64,000 nt of DNA from Pseudothauera nasutitermitis. GTDB lineage: Bacteria; Pseudomonadota; Gammaproteobacteria; Burkholderiales; Rhodocyclaceae. The number at the start of each line of letters is the position of its first letter. Within the stretch, counting starts at the first letter, position 1. A program made the position numbers and the translations under genes. The DNA is taken from the NCBI RefSeq assembly GCF_004801295.1, contig NZ_SSOC01000001.1:124001-188000 (forward strand), in the 5' to 3' direction. The notes under the pieces are model-generated. The model was not told the DNA's origin and made no database searches. It saw nothing but the letters and a program-made list of their open reading frames with translations. Shown in pieces: positions 37,479 through 46,060 of this stretch.

Positions 37479-37988
37479 TCAGTCCGTCCGCAGTCCGGCC
37501 AGTTCCGCCGTCTCCAGGGGGGTGGTGCTGTCGCAGTTGCTGAGTACCAGGCGCGGCGGTTCGAACGAGAAGATGAACGGAGCGGCGCGCTGCAGCACGT
37601 TGAGGCCGAGGATGGGGCGGGTGTTGCCCGGGAACACCGCGGCTTCCACATCATGCAGCCAGCAGGCGTCGCCGATGCTCACCGATTCGAGCAGGTACAC
37701 CGGCACCTCCAGTTCGCTGCCGTTGGCCAGCCGGCCGCGCAGCGTGCGCAGGAAGCGCACCTGGCCGCCGACCTGCAGGGCCGCGAGGATTTCCTCGTTG
37801 ATGGTCATGTAGCCCGAGCCGGTATCGACCATCAGTTCCACCGTCCCGGCGCCGGCGATCTGCCCGGGCACGTAGTAGGTCGTCCCGCCCTTGGCGTGCA
37901 TGTCGATCGGCGTGTTGAAGTCGCCGGCGGAGGCGGCGGTGCACAGACCGGCCAGCAGCGGAGCGAGGAGGCGGATGAAACGGCGCAT
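37479..37988 (-). CDS. Exported retropepsin-like aspartic protease
   Basis: 169 aa. A signal peptide (RRFIRLLAPLLAGLCTAASA) is followed by a single-domain aspartyl protease fold with VELMVDTGSGYMTI (Asp-Thr-Gly active site) and ILGLNVLQR at the end, as in the clan AA retropepsin-like proteins that dimerise to form an active site. It is periplasmic. Two Cys (DACW, SNCD) may form a disulfide. Similar proteins are often annotated TIGR02281 or gag-polyprotease-like; the substrate is unknown. It is convergent with the PRC-barrel gene. Confidence 0.8.
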   Translation of the reverse strand: MRRFIRLLAPLLAGLCTAASAGDFNTPIDMHAKGGTTYYVPGQIAGAGTVELMVDTGSGYMTINEEILAALQVGGQVRFLRTLRGRLANGSELEVPVYLLESVSIGDACWLHDVEAAVFPGNTRPILGLNVLQRAAPFIFSFEPPRLVLSNCDSTTPLETAELAGLRTD

Positions 37989-38274
37989 GGTGAGGCACTC
38001 CGGCTGACGGTGCTGACCGAGGGGCAAACGGGGCCGGCAGTCGGGCCGGTACCCCGGAGTGCCACGCGGCGGGGCGGAGGTTGGAAACGGCGGGGACGGC
38101 GTTTTGCGCCGCTTGCGGGCAAGTATCCGTGGTGCCGCGGCCGGGGGTCAAGGGCTGCGCCGTGCCGGTCGCGGGCCGCGAGCCATGGCGCGAAATCGGG
38201 ATTCGGCGCAAAGCCGCGGCCGTGCTGCATCGCCGGGATTGCATTTGATTACTGCGGGCGGAATTGCAGGCGGC

Positions 38275-38544
38275 TAGGGTCTGTTGACATCCGTTTCATG
38301 GGTCGCGCTCGGCCGGGTGGGCTTCCAGTGCAAGGCGCGGCGACGCGGATTGGGTGGTTCCCAATCGAGGAGCCGCAACGCGGCAATGGAGGCCCACCCG
38401 GCCGAGCCCTTCGGGTTGTGTCCAAACGCCCCCGCTACGGCGTTGCGCGCCTTGCCAAGGGAACCACCCTTGCGGCGGCGTGCGCCTTGTAGCGAGAGCG
38501 TTTGGACACAACGCGACCCATGAAACGGATGTCAACAGACCCTA
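38275..38544. mobile_element. MITE-like element with 31-bp perfect terminal inverted repeats
   Basis: TA dinucleotides (38275-38276 and 38543-38544) flank 31-bp perfect terminal inverted repeats (38277-38307 and 38512-38542, beginning GGGTCTGTTGACATCC). Inside are two further long stems: 38308-38327 with 38387-38406 (20 bp, one mismatch) and 38415-38429 with 38498-38512 (15 bp perfect). The two loops also contain complementary 11-mers (38352-38362 with 38459-38469). No transposase is encoded; the short open frames on either strand are products of palindromy. TA target duplication suggests mobilisation by an IS630/Tc1-type transposase, which is inference. Confidence 0.85.
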
Positions 38545-38556
38545 AACTGAAAAACG

Positions 38557-40050
38557 GTGTCCATCGACCGCTGGCCGATGTTCGCCACGGCGCCGCGGCC
38601 GTGCGGTGCGCCTCTCGACCCCACTCCTTGCCTGGCTGCCTGCGTGTCCCGCCTGTCGTTCAGTCACACCCTGTTGGCAAGCTTCCTGTTGATCGCCGCG
38701 ATCCTCGGCTCGGCGGCGCTCAACGGGCTGCTCGCCTTCGAAGAATTCGCCGCGCGCAGCCACGAGGACGCGCGCAGCGGCCTGTACGCCACCGCGGCGG
38801 TGCAGCAACTGGCCGAACGCACGGTGGACATGGAGCGCAGCGCGCGGCAGTACCTGGTGCTCGAGAACCCGGAGCTGCTGAAGCATTTCGCCGAAGCCCA
38901 CCGCGAGTCGCTCGGCGCCCTCGAGCGCATCGAGGCGTTCGGCCTGCCGCATGCCGCGGCCCTGGTCGCCGGCTGGCGCGAGGCCGCCGCCGAGGCCGCC
39001 GGGGCGCTCGCCCGCCCGGCCCGGCAGGACGGCGAAGTCACCCTGCCGCTCACCCGGCTCACGCCGCTCAACGAACAACTGGCGACCGCACTGCGGGTGC
39101 ACCTGGGGCGCAACAGCCAGGGCCTGCTCGCCGACCTGGAAGCGCATCGGGCCATCCTGGCGTGGCATGTACTGGCCGCGTTCGTGGCCGCCGGGTTGTT
39201 CGCCGCGCTCACCGGATGGTGGATGCTGCGCCCGCTGAAGGCGGTGGAGAACGCCATCGAGCACCTGGGGGAAAGCCGCTTCGACCAGCCGGTGGCGATC
39301 GCCGGGCCGGCCGACCTGCGCCGCCTCGGCCGCCGCCTGGACTGGCTGCGCGAACGCCTGGCCGATCTCGAGGCCAACCGCGCGCGCCTGCTGCGCCACG
39401 TCTCGCACGAACTCAAGACGCCGCTCGCCGCGCTGCGCGAGGGCATTGCGCTGCTCGACGATCACGTGGTGGGGGAACTGAGCGGCGAGCAGCACGAGGT
39501 GGTGGCGATCCTGGAGAACAACGTCAGGGTGCTGCAGGCACGCATCGAGAGCCTGCTCGGCTACAACGCCGCGGTGTTCGACGCGCGCAGCCTGAAGCGG
39601 CGGAGCGTCGCGCTTGATACGCTGCTTGGCGCCGTGCTGGCCGGGCAGCGCCTGCAACTGCAGGCGCGCGGCCTGCGCGCCACGGTGAGCGGCACGGCGC
39701 CGCAGATCGATGCCGATCCGGACAAGCTGCAGATCGTGTTCGCGAACCTGGTGGGCAACGCGGTGTCCTTCAGTCCGGACGGCGGCGAGATCCGCCTGCA
39801 ACTGTCGCGCGTGCCGGGCTGGGTGAGGGTGGATTGCATCGACGAAGGGCCGGGCGTGCCCGCCGAGGAGGCCGCGCGCATCTTCGAGCCCTTCTTCCAG
39901 GGCAGCCGCCAGCCGTCGGCCCCGCGTCACGGCAGCGGGCTGGGGCTGTCGATCGTGCGCGAATTCGTGCTTGCCCACGGTGGCCGGGTGCACTGGATGC
40001 CGGCTGCGCGCGGCGCGCATTTCCGTGTGGAGTTGCCTCATGACTTTTGA
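38557..40050 (+). CDS. glrK: Sensor histidine kinase, GlrK/QseE-like
   Basis: Up to 497 aa. A membrane helix (about residues 33-55) is followed by a periplasmic four-helix sensor domain, a second helix (about 202-222) and HAMP. The HisKA box is RHVSHELKTPLAALREG, and the ATPase has NLVGNAVSFSPDGG, DEGPGVPAEE and GSGLGLSIVREF. The order kinase - lipoprotein - sigma54 regulator matches E. coli glrK-qseG-glrR. The start is uncertain: GTG 38557 (only 13 bases from the MITE-like element), ATG 38578 or GTG 38644 are in frame and none has a clear ribosome site; GTG 38644 begins just before the first membrane helix. Confidence 0.88.
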   Translation: MSIDRWPMFATAPRPCGAPLDPTPCLAACVSRLSFSHTLLASFLLIAAILGSAALNGLLAFEEFAARSHEDARSGLYATAAVQQLAERTVDMERSARQYLVLENPELLKHFAEAHRESLGALERIEAFGLPHAAALVAGWREAAAEAAGALARPARQDGEVTLPLTRLTPLNEQLATALRVHLGRNSQGLLADLEAHRAILAWHVLAAFVAAGLFAALTGWWMLRPLKAVENAIEHLGESRFDQPVAIAGPADLRRLGRRLDWLRERLADLEANRARLLRHVSHELKTPLAALREGIALLDDHVVGELSGEQHEVVAILENNVRVLQARIESLLGYNAAVFDARSLKRRSVALDTLLGAVLAGQRLQLQARGLRATVSGTAPQIDADPDKLQIVFANLVGNAVSFSPDGGEIRLQLSRVPGWVRVDCIDEGPGVPAEEAARIFEPFFQGSRQPSAPRHGSGLGLSIVREFVLAHGGRVHWMPAARGAHFRVELPHDF

Positions 40051-40677
40051 ACTGCCCGGGCGCCCGTCCGCCCCCCGCCGGTACGCCGTGGCGCTGGCGG
40101 CCGTCGCACTGGCCGGCTGCAGCCCGTTCGGCCAACTGGCCGCGCGCGACGAGATGCCCGCCGACCCGCCGGCGAGTCCGCCTGTGGCCGCTCCGCCCGC
40201 CTGCCCGGCCGCCGGTGCACGCGGTCCGGCGCCGGTCGATGCGCTGCTCGCCTACCATAGCGCGCTACGCGGCTACACGGGCTTCGACCGGCTGCGCGCC
40301 CAGGCGCTGGCCGCACCGGGCGGGCACGCGTTTGCGCGCCTGTGCCAGGCGATGGTGCTCAGCCGGCCGGGCGGGCAAGCCGACCTGACGCGTGCGCGTG
40401 CGCTGCTCGACGCGGTGCTGGCCGGCGAGGACGAAGACGCGCTGGCGGTGCGTCAACTGGCGCGCCTGCTCGCCGACAACGTCGGCGAACGCCAGCGTCT
40501 GGGTCGCCTGATCGAACGCCTGGAGGCCCGGCTGGCAGCCAGCGAGCAGGCGCGCGCCACCCTGCAGGAAAAGCTCGACGCGCTCACCGAGATCGAACGC
40601 AGCCTGCCTACCCGCCCGACGCCGGACTCCAGCCTGCCGCCGCCTGCCGAGCCGGTGCCGCCACGGAGAGAAAGCCA

Positions 40678-40681
<4 letters not shown>
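40040..40681 (+). CDS. Lipoprotein of the GlrK/GlrR operon, QseG-like
   Basis: 213 aa. The signal peptide ends in lipobox VALAGC, so it is a lipoprotein. The middle helical region has tandem helices that end in [20 protein letters not shown], a coiled coil, and a Pro-rich tail. Position and type match QseG, the outer-membrane lipoprotein that stimulates GlrK in E. coli; sequence similarity is low, so the assignment rests on context. It overlaps the kinase by 11 bases and the regulator by ATGA. Confidence 0.72.
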
Positions 40682-42090
<1,409 letters not shown>

Positions 42091-42118
42091 GCATCGCGGC
42101 GTGGAGGCGGTGGACACC

Positions 42119-43066
42119 TCATCCCGGCGCGCCGGAGGCATTGAAGACACAGTACGCGGAGCGTGCGCGCTTGGCCTGGTACATGGCCTGGTCCGCGTGG
42201 CGCAGCAGGGCGTCGGGGCTGTCCGGATCGGTGGGATAGAAGGTCACGCCGATGCTGGCGCTGATGTGGGTGTCTTCCAGGCCGTCGATGGGGCTGGCGA
42301 TGATGGCGCCGATGCGTTGCAGGGCGGGGCCGATCTGTTCCGGCCCGTCCAGTCCGGTCAGCAGCAGGGCGAACTCGTCGCCGCCGAGGCGGGCGACGGT
42401 GTCGCCCTCGCGGACGGCATGCTGCAGGCGGCGGGAAATCACCGTCAGCACGTGATCGCCGCAGTGGTGTCCCCCACGGTCGTTGATGTCCTTGAAGCCG
42501 TCCAGGTCGACGTAGCAGACGGCGACCTGGCGGCCGCTGCGCCTGGCAAGGGCCAGCGTCTGGCGCATCCGCTCCATCAGGAACACCCGGTTGGGCAGGC
42601 CGGTGAGCGGATCGGTGTAGGCCAGCAGTTCCAGTTGCTGCTGTTTTTGCCGCAGTGGCGCGATATCGAGGAAAACGCCCAGATAGTAGCTTGGGGCCCC
42701 GTCGTCATCGAAGACGGTGCTGATTGTCAGGTATTCGGTGGTGAGATGGCCGTTCTTGTGGCGATTGACGATTTCCCCCTGCCACGTGCCGCTTTCGCGC
42801 AGGGCGTTCCAGAGACGCGCGTAGAAACCGGCGCCCTGCTTGCCGGATTGCAGCAGGCGTGGATTGCGGCCGACCAGTTCCGCGTGCGCGTATCCCGTGC
42901 GTTGGGTGACCGCGGGGTTGACGTAGAGGATGTTGCCCCCGGCATCCGTGATGATGACGCCGTCGCGTGCCTGATCGATTGCGCGGGCAATGTGTTCCTG
43001 CGTGGATGGGTCTGGCAGAAGAGGGCGTTTCCACTGCTGGCCGGGCTTTTCCTTCCGTCGACTCAT
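42119..43066 (-). CDS. PAS-GGDEF diguanylate cyclase
   Basis: 315 aa, soluble. A PAS domain ([20 protein letters not shown] to about residue 125, with PAC-like [18 protein letters not shown]) is followed by a GGDEF domain. [12 protein letters not shown] is intact, so it should make c-di-GMP, and REGD five residues before GGDEF is a complete inhibitory I-site (RxxD). The PAS could bind a cofactor or ligand, but no heme or flavin signature is decisive. It is convergent with glrR, 28 bases apart. Confidence 0.92.
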   Translation of the reverse strand: MSRRKEKPGQQWKRPLLPDPSTQEHIARAIDQARDGVIITDAGGNILYVNPAVTQRTGYAHAELVGRNPRLLQSGKQGAGFYARLWNALRESGTWQGEIVNRHKNGHLTTEYLTISTVFDDDGAPSYYLGVFLDIAPLRQKQQQLELLAYTDPLTGLPNRVFLMERMRQTLALARRSGRQVAVCYVDLDGFKDINDRGGHHCGDHVLTVISRRLQHAVREGDTVARLGGDEFALLLTGLDGPEQIGPALQRIGAIIASPIDGLEDTHISASIGVTFYPTDPDSPDALLRHADQAMYQAKRARSAYCVFNASGAPG

Positions 43067-43179
43067 GATGGAACCGGTCAGTACGATGTGCTATCGAAGT
43101 TTCGATTGTGACGTAAACACAGCTGACTTAAAAGCGACTTCCCATAAGGATTGGCCTCCCCTTTCCCGGAGCCGTCCTC

Positions 43180-43437
43180 ATGACGCCACAGCATCCGCCG
43201 GTCCCCGGGGTTTCCGCACGCCAGGTGTTGGCCCGCAACATCAAGAGGCTACGGGGCGAGAAGGGATGGTCGCAGGAGGCGCTGGCCTTCGAGGCCGGCC
43301 TGCACCGGACCTTCATCGCCCACGTCGAGCGCGCGGGGCGCAACATCTCCATCGACAACATCGAGCGGATTGCCAGGGCGCTCGGCGTGGAGCCCGCGTA
43401 TCTGCTCACCTGTCACGGGGCGAGTGGAGCGACGTGA
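43180..43437 (+). CDS. Small XRE-family helix-turn-helix protein
   Basis: 85 aa. It consists of a single lambda-Cro/XRE HTH: LARNIKRLRGEKGWSQEALAFEAGLHRTFIAHVERAGRNISIDNIERIARALGVEP, here in parts GWSQEALAFEAGLHRTFIA and NISIDNIERIARAL. It probably represses transcription as a dimer. There is no toxin partner or phage gene beside it. The short distance (67 bases) to the downstream sigma-factor start and the shared strand suggest it might be read through, but a Fur-like box lies between. Confidence 0.85.
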   Translation: MTPQHPPVPGVSARQVLARNIKRLRGEKGWSQEALAFEAGLHRTFIAHVERAGRNISIDNIERIARALGVEPAYLLTCHGASGAT

Positions 43438-43448
43438 TCACGTTGTTG

Positions 43449-43467
43449 AGATTGATTATCGATTACA
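43449..43467 (+). promoter_or_regulatory. Fur-like box before the second fecI-type gene
   Basis: GAGATTGATTATCGATTAC in an AT-rich pocket, about 12 of 19 matches to the Fur consensus by eye. It is 37 bases before the GTG start of the sigma gene. Confidence 0.5.
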
Positions 43468-43504
43468 ATGCAGGCCATACTCAATCCACCTGTCTGCCGA
43501 CACC

Positions 43505-44011
43505 GTGACGGACGTCAACCGAAAGCTCGATCTGTACCTGACGCACCGCAGCGCACTGATCGATTACGCCGCTTCGATCGCGGGGGCGCGGGCCACGGCC
43601 GAGGATGTCGTCCAGGAGGCCTGGCTGCGCTTCGAGCATGCGGCGGGGGGAAACTTCCACAACCCGGTGGGCTATCTGTACCGCATCGTGCGCAACCTGG
43701 CACTGGATCTGGCCCGGCGGACGGCCAGCGAGCAGCATGTGCCCGACGGCGACGAGGAACTGGAGGTGCTGCCGGCCAACACGCCCTCGCCGGAAACCCA
43801 GGTCTGCGACAGCAACGCCCTGCGGATCGTCGCCGAGGCGCTGGCCGAACTGCCGGCACGCACCCGCACCGCGTTCGAGATGCACCGCCTGGGCGGCCAC
43901 ACCCTGCAGGAGATTGCCGGACACCTGGGCATATCGGTCGGCCTGGCCCATGGCCTGGTGCGCGATGCCCTGACCCACTGTGCGGAGCGTTTGGGCGATG
44001 ATGACGATTGA
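43505..44011 (+). CDS. FecI-family ECF sigma factor (second system)
   Basis: 168 aa. It has region 2 (ATAEDVVQEAWLRFE, NPVGYLYRIVRNLALDLARR) and region 4 (LPARTRTAFEMHRLGGHTLQEIAGHLGIS). GTG 43505 (VTDVNRKLDLYLTHRSALIDY) gives the standard FecI length and N-terminus. It should transcribe the receptor operon downstream. Coupled to the FecR gene, whose start overlaps its 3' end. Confidence 0.9.
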   Translation: MTDVNRKLDLYLTHRSALIDYAASIAGARATAEDVVQEAWLRFEHAAGGNFHNPVGYLYRIVRNLALDLARRTASEQHVPDGDEELEVLPANTPSPETQVCDSNALRIVAEALAELPARTRTAFEMHRLGGHTLQEIAGHLGISVGLAHGLVRDALTHCAERLGDDDD

Positions 44012-45029
44012 TGCGACACTTGCCGCCCGTTTTGCCGATGAAGCGCTAGCCATGGAAGACAGCAGACCGGACCGTCTGGCGGAAGACCCGAGCTGGCAGG
44101 CCGCGCTGGACTGGCACCTGCGCCTGCAGGCCGCGCCGGAAGACGCCGCGCTGAAGCGGGCCTGCGCAGCCTGGCAGGCGGAGGATGCGCGCCATGCGCG
44201 GGCCTGGCGCAGGCTTCAGCGCGTCTGGCGGCTGACCGGAGAGCTGCCCGCCACGCAGGCCGTGCCGGACCAGCCCGCCGCGCCGGTGCTGCGCTTTCCC
44301 CGCCGCTTCCAGGGGCGCCGTGCGGTCTGGGGCGGCGCGCTGGCCGCCTGTCTGTGCCTGGCCCTGCTGCCTTTGCTGATCGACGGGCCGGGTGGCGATT
44401 TTTCCAGTCCGCCGGGCCAGGTCAGCGAGCTGACCCTGGAGGACGGCAGCCAGGTGACGCTGGACGGCGATAGCGCGCTGGCCAGCCGTTTCGACGACAC
44501 GGGACGCCGCGTGCAACTGCTGCGCGGGCGCGCCTACTTCCAGGTGGTAGCCGACCAGGGCCGGCCCTTCACGGTGGAAGCCGGCAGCAGCCGGGTGGTG
44601 GTGACCGGCACGGCCTTCAATGTGCGCTGGAACAAGCGCCAACTGGAAGTCGCCGTCGAGCACGGCTCCGTCGAGGTCGCGGACCCCGGTCTCGGCCAGC
44701 GCTCCGTGCTGAAGCCGGGCGATCGCCTGCAACTCGACCAGGCGGACGGGAACGCGCGGCGCACCCGCCAGCCGGCCGCGCAGATGGGGGCCTGGCGCAA
44801 GGGGCTGCTGGTCGCCAACGGCACGCCGCTGGCCGAACTGGTCGAAGCGCTGGAAAGCCGCCAGCGTGGCGTGATCCTGCTGGATGACGAGCAACTGGGG
44901 CGCCAGCAGGTGACCGGCGTTTTCGATCTGAACGATCCGCGCCAGGCATTGCAGGCGATGGTGGCCCCGCACGGCGGCCGGATCAAGACCTACGGGCCCT
45001 GGCTGACCCGCATTTCCAGGGAGCCCTGA
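43998..45029 (+). CDS. FecR-type regulator (second system)
   Basis: 343 aa. The N-terminal DUF4880-like domain (DPSWQAALDWHLRLQAAPEDAALKRACAAW) is followed by a membrane helix (about residues 111-128, WGGALAACLCLALLPLLI), then the periplasmic FecR domain (LEDGSQVTLDGDSAL, LLRGRAYFQV, VTGTAFNVRW). It should contact the STN domain of the receptor encoded next. Start ATG 43998 or the adjacent ATG 44001, overlapping the sigma gene by 14 bases. It appears intact, so the regulatory pair survives although the receptor is broken. Confidence 0.88.
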   Translation: MMTIDATLAARFADEALAMEDSRPDRLAEDPSWQAALDWHLRLQAAPEDAALKRACAAWQAEDARHARAWRRLQRVWRLTGELPATQAVPDQPAAPVLRFPRRFQGRRAVWGGALAACLCLALLPLLIDGPGGDFSSPPGQVSELTLEDGSQVTLDGDSALASRFDDTGRRVQLLRGRAYFQVVADQGRPFTVEAGSSRVVVTGTAFNVRWNKRQLEVAVEHGSVEVADPGLGQRSVLKPGDRLQLDQADGNARRTRQPAAQMGAWRKGLLVANGTPLAELVEALESRQRGVILLDDEQLGRQQVTGVFDLNDPRQALQAMVAPHGGRIKTYGPWLTRISREP

Positions 45030-45087
45030 GCCCCGGCGCAGCGCGGGTCTGCGCGGCGCCCATCCACCCTGCCGGGCGGCCGAAGCA

Positions 45088-45118
45088 GAAAATTTCCGGA
45101 TTCTGCTGAAAATTTCCG
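45088..45118 (+). repeat. Tandem 11-bp direct repeats 20 bases apart
   Basis: GAAAATTTCCG at 45088-45098 and again at 45108-45118, one helical face (two turns) apart, in the 182-base gap between the FecR and receptor genes. This layout is typical of a protein-binding site or a duplicated promoter element. The FecI-dependent receptor promoter is expected in this gap. Confidence 0.6.
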
Positions 45119-45211
45119 CTCTCCCAACGTCTTGTGTCAACGACGCAGTCGCAATTGATAGTCGTTCGCAAAACGTGGCGCATTCGCGCGCCCGCTGGGA
45201 GAGAACAACCG

Positions 45212-46051
45212 ATGAAGTGCAACCCGAACCGGACCGCGGCCTTCGCGCCCCGCCGGCACACCGCCCGATGGCTCGGCACCATGGGCCTGTCCGCATTGCT
45301 GCTGATCCAGCCCGCGCGTGCGCAGGAAGGCAGCGTGGAACAACGTCTGGAACAGCGCCAGTCGTTCGCCGTGGCCGCGCAGCCGCTGGCCGACGCACTG
45401 ACCGAATTCGCCTTGCAGGCCGGCGTGCAGATCGCCGTCGATAGTGCGCTGGTGAAGGGGCTGGACTCCCCCGGCGTGGCCGGCGAATGGTCCGCTCGCC
45501 AGGCCCTGCAGCGCCTGCTCGGCGGCACCCGCCTGCGCTGGCGGCCGAGCGACGGCAACAGCCTGACCCTGGAGCCGGACCCGAGGGCAGCCGACGAAGA
45601 GGCTCCCTTGCTGCTCCCGGACATCGTGGTGCTTTCCAGCGCGGAGCAGAACTACCAGGGCGAGGCGGTGATCGACCGGCGCGCCATCGAGCACTTCCCC
45701 GGCGCCAACGGCGACCTCACCACGCTGCTGAAGATGCACCCCAGCGTGCGCTTCGACACCACCCAGCAGAGTTCCAGCACGCCCGGCGAGATCAGCCCGG
45801 CGGACATCAGCATCAACGGCGCCAAGTTCTACCAGAACAACTTCATGAACAAGGTCGGCCGCGTCGGCGCGGCGCTGACCTGGGACACCCGCATCAAGTT
45901 CGACTTGCCGCTGCGGCGCGGCGAGTCCGCCTATGCGGCCGTGACCATCACCAACCTCACCAATCGCGTCAACGAGATTCTCGGCGACAGCGGCACGCTG
46001 AGCTACGAGGTGGGTCGCCAGTACTGGCTCGAACTCGGCTACCAGTTCTGA
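45212..46051 (+). pseudogene. TonB-dependent receptor with internal in-frame deletion
   Basis: 279 aa where a full YddB/FusA-type receptor would be about 750-900 aa. It retains the signal peptide (to about residue 38), the whole STN signalling domain (about 48-120) and the start of the plug (DIVVLSSAEQNYQGEAVIDR to ADISINGAKFYQNNFM). It then jumps at about residue 212-214 (near base 45847) to sequence typical of the final barrel strands (RVGAALTWDTRIKFDLPLRRG to VGRQYWLELGYQF), including the terminal aromatic needed for outer-membrane insertion. The frame is preserved across the junction. It cannot form a 22-strand barrel or transport. It might be dead, or could survive as a small STN carrier. 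FecI/FecR upstream and protease/transporter downstream look intact. Confidence 0.85.
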
Positions 46052-46060
46052 GGCATCCCG

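Noticed and set aside
38284-38535. Two 79-codon open frames on opposite strands starting MTSVSWVAL
   Set aside because: They start in the two arms of the MITE-like terminal repeat, so the shared N-terminus is caused by the palindrome, not by coding.
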